Source: Planctomycetota bacterium
GTDB lineage: Bacteria > Planctomycetota > Uabimicrobiia > Uabimicrobiales > Uabimicrobiaceae
Length of the DNA: 64,000 nt
Assembly: GCA_029260735.1 (NCBI GenBank)
Contig: JAJDCR010000093.1
Coordinates: 62,001 to 126,000, forward strand
Direction of reading: 5' to 3'
The notes beneath the pieces are model-generated. The model was not told where the DNA came from and searched no databases. It saw nothing but the letters and a program-made list of their open reading frames with translations. The translations under genes were made by a program, and so were the position numbers. This document shows, piece after piece, positions 52,520-60,017 of the stretch (position 1 is its first letter; each line of letters starts with the position of its first letter).

Positions 52520-54552
52520 AAACTCTTCGTCTTTTAGAAGTGTTTTTGGTTATAGTTGCCTTGTTTTCTTGGAGTCTCACATGTTTTTTGACGATTCCTA
52601 GTGAACAACGACTACAACCCTTTATATGGTTTTTGACTCTTATTCCATTTATAGGTTTTGCCTACTATCGATCATGGCAGAAAAAGCCTTTTTTTAAGAT
52701 AGGGAAAAGGAGCAATTTGGGGCTTTCTCTATTGGCTTTTACTTTGGCTTTAGCAAAGCATACTTATTACCCTTGTCATGCTACTATTAATTCTTTAGTC
52801 AGTTTTTCTTTAGTTTTTCATATGACAATGGCTTTTGGTTTTTTAGCCGTTGTAGAGCTTTATCGACAACGCTTAGAAAAAGATCCCTCCTCTTTGATTG
52901 CCTATACTTTTTTTATTATGGTAGGAGCTAGCTTTACCGGGGCAACCTCTATCTTTATCTTATGCATGACGGGGTATGTAGCTACTTTGGTTCTACTCAA
53001 CCGGATACGCCTTGAGAGCTTATGCCCACGGGGAAATTTCTCTCATTCCCGAGCTTGGATCTGGATTTTAGGGGTTTTCCTTGTTTTTTGTTTTACCACC
53101 ATGCATGTTTTGGCTCACTATCGCAAAGAGGTGAAAAGCTGGCATCCTTTCTCCTCTTTGCTGAAAAGCTCCTCCAGTACTCAAGCTGGGTTTTCTCCTA
53201 TATCTCAACTTCGCTCAAAAGACATTGCTACTTCCCGAGAGCCTGTTTTGCGTTATTTTGCTCCCCCAGCTGTTTATTATTTAAGGGGAAAAGTTTACGA
53301 TCAATATGAAGAGAGCCGATGGAAACTATCTCAGCTTCAGGAAAATGCCAAAGAAATTGAGTCCGATGGCAAAGATGTGTTTTTAATCACCCCTCTTGAG
53401 TTTGTTAAAGACACTGATCAATGGACAGACTTAGTTTTTCTCAATAAAGACGTCTCTATTATTTTTGCTCCTCTGGAGACTTTAGCGATTAGGATACAAG
53501 CAAGCCAAGCACGGAAAAATCGAGTTTTCCAAAATGAGGAAGGAGCTTTGTGGGCTTCTTCTGAGCTGGGGCGTGACCAGATTCAGATGTTGATATCCCC
53601 TCGTGCCTATTATTCTCCTGTGCCAAAGGAACATGATCGTTACTTAGCTCTTCCTGAAAATGAAGATTTTTTCATAACATTGTCCAGAGAGATTATAGGA
53701 AAAGAGTCGTCGCCTAATCAACAAGTTCTCTTGCTCCAAAAATATTTAGAAAACAACTACGCTTATAGCACAAAAGTTGAGCTTGATCCTGATATGGAGC
53801 CTATTGAAAACTTCCTTCGGAAAAAAGATTCTGGCCATTGTGAAATGTTTGCCTCTTCTTTTATTATGCTCGCTCGAAGCCATGGAATTCCTGCTCGTTA
53901 TGTTACAGGATATCTCGCTCATGAATGGAATACACTGGGAAACTTTATCACTGTACGAGCTTGTGATGCTCATGCTTGGGCCGAAGTTTATTACGACGAG
54001 CAGGGCTGGGTTCAAGTAGAGCCAACTCCTCCTGATCAACTCAGGGATCTTCTTCAGAACTATCGAGGCTGGGGAGAAGGTTTTCGAGAGTGGGTAGGAG
54101 AAAAAATTCGAAGCTTTTTAGAAAATCCTTTTTCTCTTGATACAAAGATTATACTTCTTCTCTGTGGTTTTTTTATAACAGTACTTATTAGTTTTCTAGC
54201 ATGGAAATTGTGGTTGAAGCGTACTCCTAACAATCAGAAAAAATTTAGGAATATTTCTCGCCGTTTAGAAGGAAATCCTCAGCAGTGGAGACAATTGGAA
54301 GAATTGACTGATGAATGGGAAAAATCTCTTGGAAAAATCTTTCGCTCTCGTAAGAAAAATGAAACTTGGCGTGAATATCATAAAAAAACTCAAGATTATC
54401 TTTCTTCTGCTGGCCAAGCTTGGGGAGAAAAGATACTTTTTCTTATAGAAGAAAGTGTTTACAGAAAAGAATGTCCCGATCAAAAAACATTAGATAAACT
54501 TGAACAAGAATGGCAAAAAGCCGATTTTAATGAACTCAGAGCAAAGGTCTAA
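52516..54552 (+). CDS. Transmembrane transglutaminase-like protein
   Basis: The 678-residue protein starts at an ATG overlapping the DUF58 stop (ATGA). It has about five N-terminal membrane segments (to about 215), an extracytoplasmic transglutaminase core with 'GHCEMFASSFIMLAR' (Cys442), 'DAHAWAEVYY' (His486) and 'GWVQVEPTPP', then a further membrane helix (about 535-555) and a cytoplasmic DUF4129-like tail. The Cys-His pair is present, so it may be a protease or crosslinking enzyme; most bacterial TgpA-like members act at the inner membrane. It is coupled to DUF58 and MoxR. Confidence 0.93.
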   Translation: MKTLRLLEVFLVIVALFSWSLTCFLTIPSEQRLQPFIWFLTLIPFIGFAYYRSWQKKPFFKIGKRSNLGLSLLAFTLALAKHTYYPCHATINSLVSFSLVFHMTMAFGFLAVVELYRQRLEKDPSSLIAYTFFIMVGASFTGATSIFILCMTGYVATLVLLNRIRLESLCPRGNFSHSRAWIWILGVFLVFCFTTMHVLAHYRKEVKSWHPFSSLLKSSSSTQAGFSPISQLRSKDIATSREPVLRYFAPPAVYYLRGKVYDQYEESRWKLSQLQENAKEIESDGKDVFLITPLEFVKDTDQWTDLVFLNKDVSIIFAPLETLAIRIQASQARKNRVFQNEEGALWASSELGRDQIQMLISPRAYYSPVPKEHDRYLALPENEDFFITLSREIIGKESSPNQQVLLLQKYLENNYAYSTKVELDPDMEPIENFLRKKDSGHCEMFASSFIMLARSHGIPARYVTGYLAHEWNTLGNFITVRACDAHAWAEVYYDEQGWVQVEPTPPDQLRDLLQNYRGWGEGFREWVGEKIRSFLENPFSLDTKIILLLCGFFITVLISFLAWKLWLKRTPNNQKKFRNISRRLEGNPQQWRQLEELTDEWEKSLGKIFRSRKKNETWREYHKKTQDYLSSAGQAWGEKILFLIEESVYRKECPDQKTLDKLEQEWQKADFNELRAKV

Positions 54553-54555
54553 ATC

Positions 54556-55521
54556 ATGGACAAGAAACAAGAAAAAAAACAAGATGCGGCTGTTTTTCAT
54601 TTAATACTAAATAACTTAAGAAAGGTTATCCAAGGTAAAGAGCAAGTTCTCCGAGAAACTCTCATTGCCTTTATTGCAGGTGGACATATTCTTTTAGAAG
54701 ATGTTCCTGGAGTAGGCAAAACCACTCTGGCCAAAGCTCTTGCGACCTCTATCGATTCTAGCTACCAGCGTATTCAGTTTACTCCTGATCTTCTCCCGGC
54801 AGATATCATTGGGATTAATATTTATCAGCCAAAGACAGGAGAATTTGAATTTCGTAAAGGCCCTGTTTTTAGCGATCTTCTTCTCGCCGATGAAATCAAC
54901 CGGTCTTCCCCAAGAACTCAATCAGCCTTACTTGAAGCTATGAGCGAAAAACAAGCTACTGTTTCGGGTAAAACTATGTCTCTGGGAGAAATGTTTACAG
55001 TTATTGCTACGCAAAATCCTGTTGATTTTCATGGAACCTATCCTTTACCAGAGGCCCAACTGGATCGTTTTTTTATGCGTCTTCGTTTAGGCTATCCAGA
55101 CATTGAACACGAAGCGATGATAATCCAACAACAACAGCTCAAACACCCTCTAGATAGTTTAGAATCCGTTGCTGCCCGCGATGAAATTCTTCAAGTGCGT
55201 AAAGATGTACGCCAAGTTTCCCTAAAAAAGCAAGTTACCGCTTACCTTTTGGAAATTGTCAAAAGTACCCGCGAAGATCCTCGCATTAAGCTGGGGATTA
55301 GCCCAAGGGGAAGCCTCGCTTTTTCCCGAGCAGCACAAGTTCATGCCTGGACAGAAGAGCGCGACTATGTTATTCCTGACGACTTAAAAGCTATGGCTGT
55401 TCCCGTACTCTCGCATCGATTGATGCTCGACACAAAAACGCGTCACTCAGGGACAACAAAAGAGGAGATTATTAAAGATATTATGGAGAAGACGAGTGTG
55501 CCTGTTGGGGTGAGGGATTAA
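54556..55521 (+). CDS. MoxR-family AAA+ ATPase
   Basis: The 321-residue protein has Walker A 'GVGKTT' (52-57) in 'LLEDVPGVGKTTLAKALA', 'FTPDLLPADIIG', Walker B 'LLLADEINRSSPRTQSALLEAM', 'VIATQNPVDFHGTYPLPEAQLDRF' in segments and 'LGISPRGSLA', all MoxR hallmarks. MoxR ATPases act as chaperones with DUF58/VWA proteins, often in stress or assembly of surface complexes. It starts 3 nt after the transglutaminase gene and closes the block; a strong terminator follows. Confidence 0.97.
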   Translation: MDKKQEKKQDAAVFHLILNNLRKVIQGKEQVLRETLIAFIAGGHILLEDVPGVGKTTLAKALATSIDSSYQRIQFTPDLLPADIIGINIYQPKTGEFEFRKGPVFSDLLLADEINRSSPRTQSALLEAMSEKQATVSGKTMSLGEMFTVIATQNPVDFHGTYPLPEAQLDRFFMRLRLGYPDIEHEAMIIQQQQLKHPLDSLESVAARDEILQVRKDVRQVSLKKQVTAYLLEIVKSTREDPRIKLGISPRGSLAFSRAAQVHAWTEERDYVIPDDLKAMAVPVLSHRLMLDTKTRHSGTTKEEIIKDIMEKTSVPVGVRD

Positions 55522-55566
55522 GAAAGACGAGAAGGGATAAACCATAGCCTGTTCTAACAGGAAGAC

Positions 55567-55608
55567 AAAAAAAGAGGCAGAGAAATTATTTTATCTGCCT
55601 CTTTTTTT
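55567..55608. terminator. Bidirectional terminator between the MoxR and Hsp20 genes
   Basis: A 15-bp stem (55567-55581 with 55594-55608) containing GAGGCAGA, with A and T runs on the two sides, separates the convergent units. Confidence 0.88.
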
Positions 55609-55626
55609 AGTACACACTAAAGATTT

Positions 55627-56031
55627 CTAAGCGCTTTGAACAAGAATCTTTTTTGGCTTAGCTTTTTCTATTTTTGGTATTGTTAAGCGCAAAAGACCAT
55701 GTTTGAAAGAAGCGCTTATTTTATTAGTATCGGCTTCCTTTGGTAGAGTAAATACTCTTTTGTAGTGACCGGTGTAGTATTCTGAGTGAAGAAGGTGATG
55801 ACTTTCTTTTTCTTCTATTTTTTCTACTTTTGCATTTAGCCGAAGCTCTTCCCCCTCTACTCGAATATCTACAGATTTTTCTTCTACTCCCGGCATTTCT
55901 ACGGTGATGGTAAAAGATTCTTCTGTTTCATAAGCATCTGTTGAAGGAGAAAAAGTGGGTAACTCAAGGTTTTCTTTGACTATATTTTTGGCCACTTGAT
56001 TTTCTGTTTTTACTTCTAACTCTGTACTCAT
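55627..56031 (-). CDS. Small heat-shock protein (Hsp20/alpha-crystallin)
   Basis: The 134-residue protein has an alpha-crystallin domain (about 40-130) with 'EESFTITVEMPGVEEKSVDI', 'LRLNAKVEKIEEKE', 'YKRVFTLPKEADTNKI' and the signature 'FKHGLLRLTIPK'. It should be an ATP-independent holdase. The ATG 42 bases inside the longest frame is chosen because AAGGAG lies 8 bases upstream. A 28-bp near-palindrome sits upstream in the leader. It follows the other Hsp20 gene and is likely co-transcribed with it. Confidence 0.94.
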   Translation of the reverse strand: MSTELEVKTENQVAKNIVKENLELPTFSPSTDAYETEESFTITVEMPGVEEKSVDIRVEGEELRLNAKVEKIEEKESHHLLHSEYYTGHYKRVFTLPKEADTNKISASFKHGLLRLTIPKIEKAKPKKILVQSA

Positions 56032-56062
56032 GATTTTATCTCCTTGATTGTCTTTGATTAGG

Positions 56063-56090
56063 TGAGAAACCAAAAGCTTTTAGTTTCTCA
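56063..56090 (-). promoter_or_regulatory. Near-perfect 28-bp palindrome in the leader of the second Hsp20 gene
   Basis: TGAGAAAC and GTTTCTCA flank a central AAAAGCTTTT with one mismatched pair. In RNA it would form a stable hairpin about 30 nt before the start codon. It could be an RNA thermometer-like or processing element, or an operator. Confidence 0.45.
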
Positions 56091-56131
56091 TTTACTTTTG
56101 GTTCCTCACTTTAAAGGTAATTCCTAATAGA

Positions 56132-56533
56132 CTAGAATTGCACTTTAATCTGCTTAGGTTTAGTTTCGGGAGCTCGCTCTAGGTGAACCGACAGAATACC
56201 TTTATCATATTTAGCGACAATTTTTTCTTGGTCGACTAAAAAGGGTAGTTGAATTTCTCGTTTAAATTTTCCCCAACGGCATTCTTGAAGGTGAACCACA
56301 GGAGCTTCATCTTTAACTCTTTCTCCTTCGATAAAAAGAACATCTTTCATAATAGAGATGTCAATCTTTTCTGGAGAGATCCCTGGAATTTCAGCAGAAA
56401 CAATAAGCTCTTCTTTGTTTCCTCGGATATTTATCAAAGGAAAATTTGCTTTTCTTTGGAAAGAAGGGATTCTTAAAAAATCGTTCAATTCTTTTTGTAG
56501 TTCAGTAACAGGATCAGATATACGAATGAACAT
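56132..56533 (-). CDS. Small heat-shock protein (Hsp20/alpha-crystallin)
   Basis: The 133-residue protein has an Hsp20 domain: 'INIRGNKEELIVSAEIPGI', 'SIMKDVLFIEGERV', 'WGKFKREIQLPFLVDQEKI' and 'YDKGILSVHLERA'. The ATG 27 bases inside the longest frame is preferred because AAGGAG precedes it. It is clearly diverged from the second Hsp20. A consensus sigma-54 promoter lies about 120 bp upstream, which is unusual since heat-shock genes more often use sigma-32 or HrcA control. Confidence 0.94.
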   Translation of the reverse strand: MFIRISDPVTELQKELNDFLRIPSFQRKANFPLINIRGNKEELIVSAEIPGISPEKIDISIMKDVLFIEGERVKDEAPVVHLQECRWGKFKREIQLPFLVDQEKIVAKYDKGILSVHLERAPETKPKQIKVQF

Positions 56534-56650
56534 AGTTAGGCTCCTTAATGAAAAAATCATAATGGATTTTTATCAAAAAACACCATTTCTAAAACCATCC
56601 CAAATGATCTTTATTTGGGTAATTCCTTTTTGTAACTCTGCTAGACTATA

Positions 56651-56669
56651 GAAGCAAAGCTTGTGCCAA
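56651..56669 (-). promoter_or_regulatory. Sigma-54 promoter upstream of the Hsp20 genes
   Basis: On the minus strand the sequence reads TTGGCAC-AAGCT-TTGCTTC: GG (-24) and GC (-12) are exactly 10 bp apart, and the match to TGGCAC-N5-TTGC is complete. The predicted transcript starts near 56643, giving a leader of about 110 nt. Confidence 0.75.
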
Positions 56670-56814
56670 ATCTGAAAAAATTACTGAAAACTCTTGGAGG
56701 GAAACCTCTCTTTTGCTTTTGTAAAATAAGGGTTACAGGTTTTTTGAAAAAATAAAAAACAGAGTCTTTCCTTTTGGCTTGGAAACATTTTCCTTTCGAA
56801 AAAACTTCGTCATC

Positions 56815-56853
56815 TTGACAGAATGGCAGATAGATTGTCTTTTCATTTTGACA
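56815..56853. promoter_or_regulatory. Candidate upstream activator sites for the sigma-54 promoter
   Basis: Two TTGACAGA words lie 33 bp apart (56815 and 56848), and TGTC-N10-GACA (56836-56853) forms an inverted repeat, all about 150-200 bp upstream of the promoter where sigma-54 activators usually bind. The rest of the 562-bp gap (56534-57095) shows no gene. Confidence 0.35.
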
Positions 56854-57095
56854 GAGTTTTCTCGGAAAAAGTAGAATGAGAAAATGGAAAAAGGCGGAAG
56901 GTAATTTTGGAGAGTCGCAGAATGTTATCTTAGGCTTTTTTAAGTTCTTATTGGCCCTAATGATTCAGGAAAATCCAGTTTTTAATTTTTGCCAAACATA
57001 AACTCGCTGCGCCTCTCCAGTAATCCATTTTCTAAAAAAATTAACGAATGAAGATTACCAAACTCGATAGGAAATGGAATGTATGGGCAATTTGT

Positions 57096-57878
57096 TTAAT
57101 GTGGAAATGTAAATTTTTTGGAACAGATTACCAAAAAACCTAATAATAGCAGTAGAAAAGAGTTTATTTCGGGAATAGGATCTGAGAATGTAGCGGCCCC
57201 ACTGTGGATATCGGCAATTTCCTCGGCACTCAAAGCTCGGTTCCAAAGACCGACTTCGTCGATCAATCCATCAAAGTAATAGACAGGCAGGCTACCAGGG
57301 GTAGAGCCAAAAAATAGATTTGTTCCTGATACATTAGGAGTTGTCGGGACATCTATACCATCTTGAGCACCATCTAAGTACAAGGTACGGGTTGTTCCAT
57401 CAAAAGTTACCGCGGCGTGGTACCAAGTGTTTATTTCTGTCAAAGTGTTGCCCTGTAAGTCATTGCTATGAAAAGCGGCGTGTAGTTTACCTTGGAAAAC
57501 TTGAAACAGGTTCCACTGGTTTTGTGACTCTGAGCCAAAGCTAACTAAGTGACCAATCGAGTCGATTTCTGAAGATTGATGGGTGGCACTTTTTGAGTTG
57601 AACCATAATGTGACAGTAAAAGCTTGGCTACCTTGAGGAAGCCCAGAAGCCGCTAATTTTTCCGCATGATCATTCACTCCGTCAAAACTTAAAGCTTGCC
57701 CGACTTTTCCCGTATCTCTGACAGCGCCCACTAAGTTGACGTCATTTCCGTTTGCCGTTTTGTCTTGAGCTGGGGCAGAACCATTTTCATCAAAATCCCA
57801 AAAGCCTAAAACATCATCAAAGGGCATTGCTATTAGAGAGGAAGAAATAATAAGTAATAGAATTAGAATGCGGATCAT
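57096..57878 (-). CDS. LamG-domain surface protein with PEP-CTERM-like C-terminus
   Basis: The 260-residue protein has a signal peptide ('LILLLIISSSLIAM'), a LamG/concanavalin jelly roll (about 20-225) with 'ALSFDGVNDHAE', 'FTVTLWFNSK', 'TWYHAAVTFDG', 'LYLDG' and 'FDGLIDEVGLWNRALSAEEI', and a C-terminus 'PIPEINSFLLLLLGFLVI' plus a short basic end. This resembles a PEP-CTERM signal but reads Pro-Glu-Ile rather than Pro-Glu-Pro. It should be exported and bound to the surface or matrix, binding carbohydrate or protein. AAGGAG precedes the ATG. Confidence 0.88.
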   Translation of the reverse strand: MIRILILLLIISSSLIAMPFDDVLGFWDFDENGSAPAQDKTANGNDVNLVGAVRDTGKVGQALSFDGVNDHAEKLAASGLPQGSQAFTVTLWFNSKSATHQSSEIDSIGHLVSFGSESQNQWNLFQVFQGKLHAAFHSNDLQGNTLTEINTWYHAAVTFDGTTRTLYLDGAQDGIDVPTTPNVSGTNLFFGSTPGSLPVYYFDGLIDEVGLWNRALSAEEIADIHSGAATFSDPIPEINSFLLLLLGFLVICSKKFTFPH

Positions 57879-57976
57879 CTGGTTCTCCTTGTGGAAATGA
57901 TATGAATGTTTAATAATATCATATTCTAAAGGAATTTTCCAATTTTAAAAAAAATTAAAGAAATCTTACGAGAAAA

Positions 57977-58096
57977 CGCTGCGAGGGTTGAGGGTGAATA
58001 GCCCTGGGTTTCCAACCCAGGGAAACCCCGACGATGCCAGAAAACCCCGAAAGGGGGTTCAACATGAATAGCCCTGGGTTCCCTCCGACGTCGCAA
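57977..58096. repeat. GC-rich dispersed intergenic repeat with CCCAGGG palindromes
   Basis: 'tgaatagccctgggtt' occurs twice (about 57990 and 58064), with 'aacccaggg' in inverse orientation and 'aaccccgaaagggggtt' between. It stands out by its GC content. The core 'CCCAGGGCTATTCAT' is related to the element at 4588-4654. Such repeats are often mis-annotated as short proteins. Confidence 0.75.
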
Positions 58097-58100
58097 AAAA

Positions 58101-60017
58101 TTAACCGTTCTCCCGGGGTAAATCCACTTCTTCGGGAGCCCATTTTTTCGCTTTTTTATAGTGCTCCTCTGCCTTTTCTTTTTCTCCCTGAGTTTGGTAG
58201 TACTGAAAGCTGAGATAATGTAGTTGCCAGGACTTAGGAGCTAGCTCCAGTCCCTTTTCTAAATAGGGAAGAGCTTCTTTTAGCTTACCAGAACGCATGG
58301 CTGATAAGGAAATTCGCAAATAGAGTAGTCCATCTTTTTTGTCTCTTTTTAAGCATTCACGGTAGAAAAAATAGGCTTCTGGCCATCTTTGTAAATCAAA
58401 ATAGATCTCAGCCTTTTTTTGGCTAATTATAGTTTTTAGATCTTGTGTTAGCCTAGGGGCTTCTTGGGCTTGGTGGTAGTAGTTGAAAGCTTCTCCGTAG
58501 TTTTTTTCTTTTTGAGCTATGTTTCCTAATAATATCCAAGCTCTGGGGTAAAGAGGAGCATCTTTAAACAGATTTTGAATATATAAGCGAGCGCGGAGAT
58601 AGTTCTTTTCTTGGAAATCTAAGGTGGCGAGGTTGTCGTAAATAAGAATGCGATTATTGCGATTGGGTCTTTTTTGGAGAGCTTGGATATAGTATTGACG
58701 AGCTTTATCAAAGTTTTCCTGCCGAGCTGCTTCTGATCCAAAAAAAATGAGGGTCCGGTAGCTTTCTGGGTGAGTTTTTTGAACTTTTGTCCACAGAGTA
58801 TGATTGTCCTTCCAATCAAAAGTGCGGGTGAAAGTTAGGCTGGAAAAAACGAGAAAGACAAAGATTATAAAAAAGCGAAAACGTTTTTGGAAAAGAGAGG
58901 CTGAGAGAAAAGAGAAGCCTATGAGTGCTGGATATAGAAGACGTTCGGCTAGTGGTATTTGTAAAGGAAGAATATGAAGGACAGGTAGTAAAGAGATAAT
59001 AAACCAAAAAAAAGCAAAGCTGGCAAAATAAGAAATTTGGATCAGACTAAACTCTTTTGTTTTGTTCGGCTTTTTCTGGCCTTTCCCAAAAATATAAAAA
59101 GCACCACCTAATAGCAATGGAAAAAGAAAAGCCATCCAGGAGAAAGAAATGGGAATGAGAGGATAATCGCAGCTCAAGGAAAAGGGGAAAAAAGCTAGAC
59201 GAAGATATTCTCCTATGATTCGGGTAATGTTGACATAGATAGCCAAAGGAGCTAGACCGGCTAAAAAGCCATCAACTCCGGGCATGCCCATGGACCCAAT
59301 GGCCTTATAGCGCAAAAGTAAGTAACTCATAATCGCGACAAGCTGCCAGAAAATCCCTCCCCAGAGATGACGAATTAAAATAGGGGAAAATTTTTCAGAA
59401 GGTTTTGCTCTATGTTTTGAAAAAGTTTTTTCTGTGTAGATAAGGAGAATAGCTAAAAGAGGAGTGACAATTGCACTTTCTTTTGCTAAACAACCTAAGA
59501 GAACTGCTCCCGCCGAAAAGAACATCCAAGCTCGGTTAGGTTTGTTCAGTCTTATAACCCGAGCTATCGCTAAAAGAGCTAAAAGCATGAAAAAAGTACT
59601 TAGGAGTTGGCTGCGGTTATAGATTCCTATAACCGCTTCGCTGTGACCAGGATGTATGGAGAAAATAAGAGCCCCCATGCAGGCAGGGGCTAAAGGGAAA
59701 AACTGATAGATTAAGAAAAAGACAAGAGAGGCAGTTGCTGCCGCTATGATGATATTAGTAAAATGGTATCCTCTGGGATTTTTTCCCCAGAGAAAATGAT
59801 CGCCCGCAAAAGTCAAAAAAGTTACTGGACGATAATGAGAGATGAGACGATGTTGTACAGGCTCTACAAATAATAGGAGCACTTCCTGGCCGCTTTGTGG
59901 ATAAGAAGATTCAAAAAGCACGGCATCGTCTAAACAGAAATCATTATCTAGGGTAGGGAAATAGACAATAGTTGTTATCAAGAAAATCAACCCTAGGGGA
60001 TACCAAAATTTTTTCAC
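58101..60017 (-). CDS. Multi-pass membrane protein with C-terminal TPRs (GT-C/TMTC-like)
   Basis: The 638-residue protein has about ten membrane segments (to about 410) and a C-terminal TPR region (about 425-635). An early loop 'LDNDFCLDDAVLF' (acidic motif near residue 27) and 'HSEAVIGIYNRSQLLSTFF' are typical of GT-C glycosyltransferases of the TMTC/PMT group, which use lipid-linked sugars on the outer face of the membrane. Its TPRs would then lie in the periplasm. It starts at GTG directly after the PhoD stop, with GGAGG ten bases upstream. The enzymatic role is inferred from topology and the acidic loop. Confidence 0.85.
   Translation of the reverse strand: MKKFWYPLGLIFLITTIVYFPTLDNDFCLDDAVLFESSYPQSGQEVLLLFVEPVQHRLISHYRPVTFLTFAGDHFLWGKNPRGYHFTNIIIAAATASLVFFLIYQFFPLAPACMGALIFSIHPGHSEAVIGIYNRSQLLSTFFMLLALLAIARVIRLNKPNRAWMFFSAGAVLLGCLAKESAIVTPLLAILLIYTEKTFSKHRAKPSEKFSPILIRHLWGGIFWQLVAIMSYLLLRYKAIGSMGMPGVDGFLAGLAPLAIYVNITRIIGEYLRLAFFPFSLSCDYPLIPISFSWMAFLFPLLLGGAFYIFGKGQKKPNKTKEFSLIQISYFASFAFFWFIISLLPVLHILPLQIPLAERLLYPALIGFSFLSASLFQKRFRFFIIFVFLVFSSLTFTRTFDWKDNHTLWTKVQKTHPESYRTLIFFGSEAARQENFDKARQYYIQALQKRPNRNNRILIYDNLATLDFQEKNYLRARLYIQNLFKDAPLYPRAWILLGNIAQKEKNYGEAFNYYHQAQEAPRLTQDLKTIISQKKAEIYFDLQRWPEAYFFYRECLKRDKKDGLLYLRISLSAMRSGKLKEALPYLEKGLELAPKSWQLHYLSFQYYQTQGEKEKAEEHYKKAKKWAPEEVDLPRENG

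Noticed and set aside
56848..56877. TTGACA-18-TAGAAT as a plus-strand sigma-70 promoter
   Set aside because: No plus-strand gene follows for several kilobases; the TTGACA words fit better as part of an upstream activator region.
57955..58143. 62-codon minus-strand frame
   Set aside because: It is the translation of the CCCAGGG repeat and overlaps the end of the TPR membrane protein gene.
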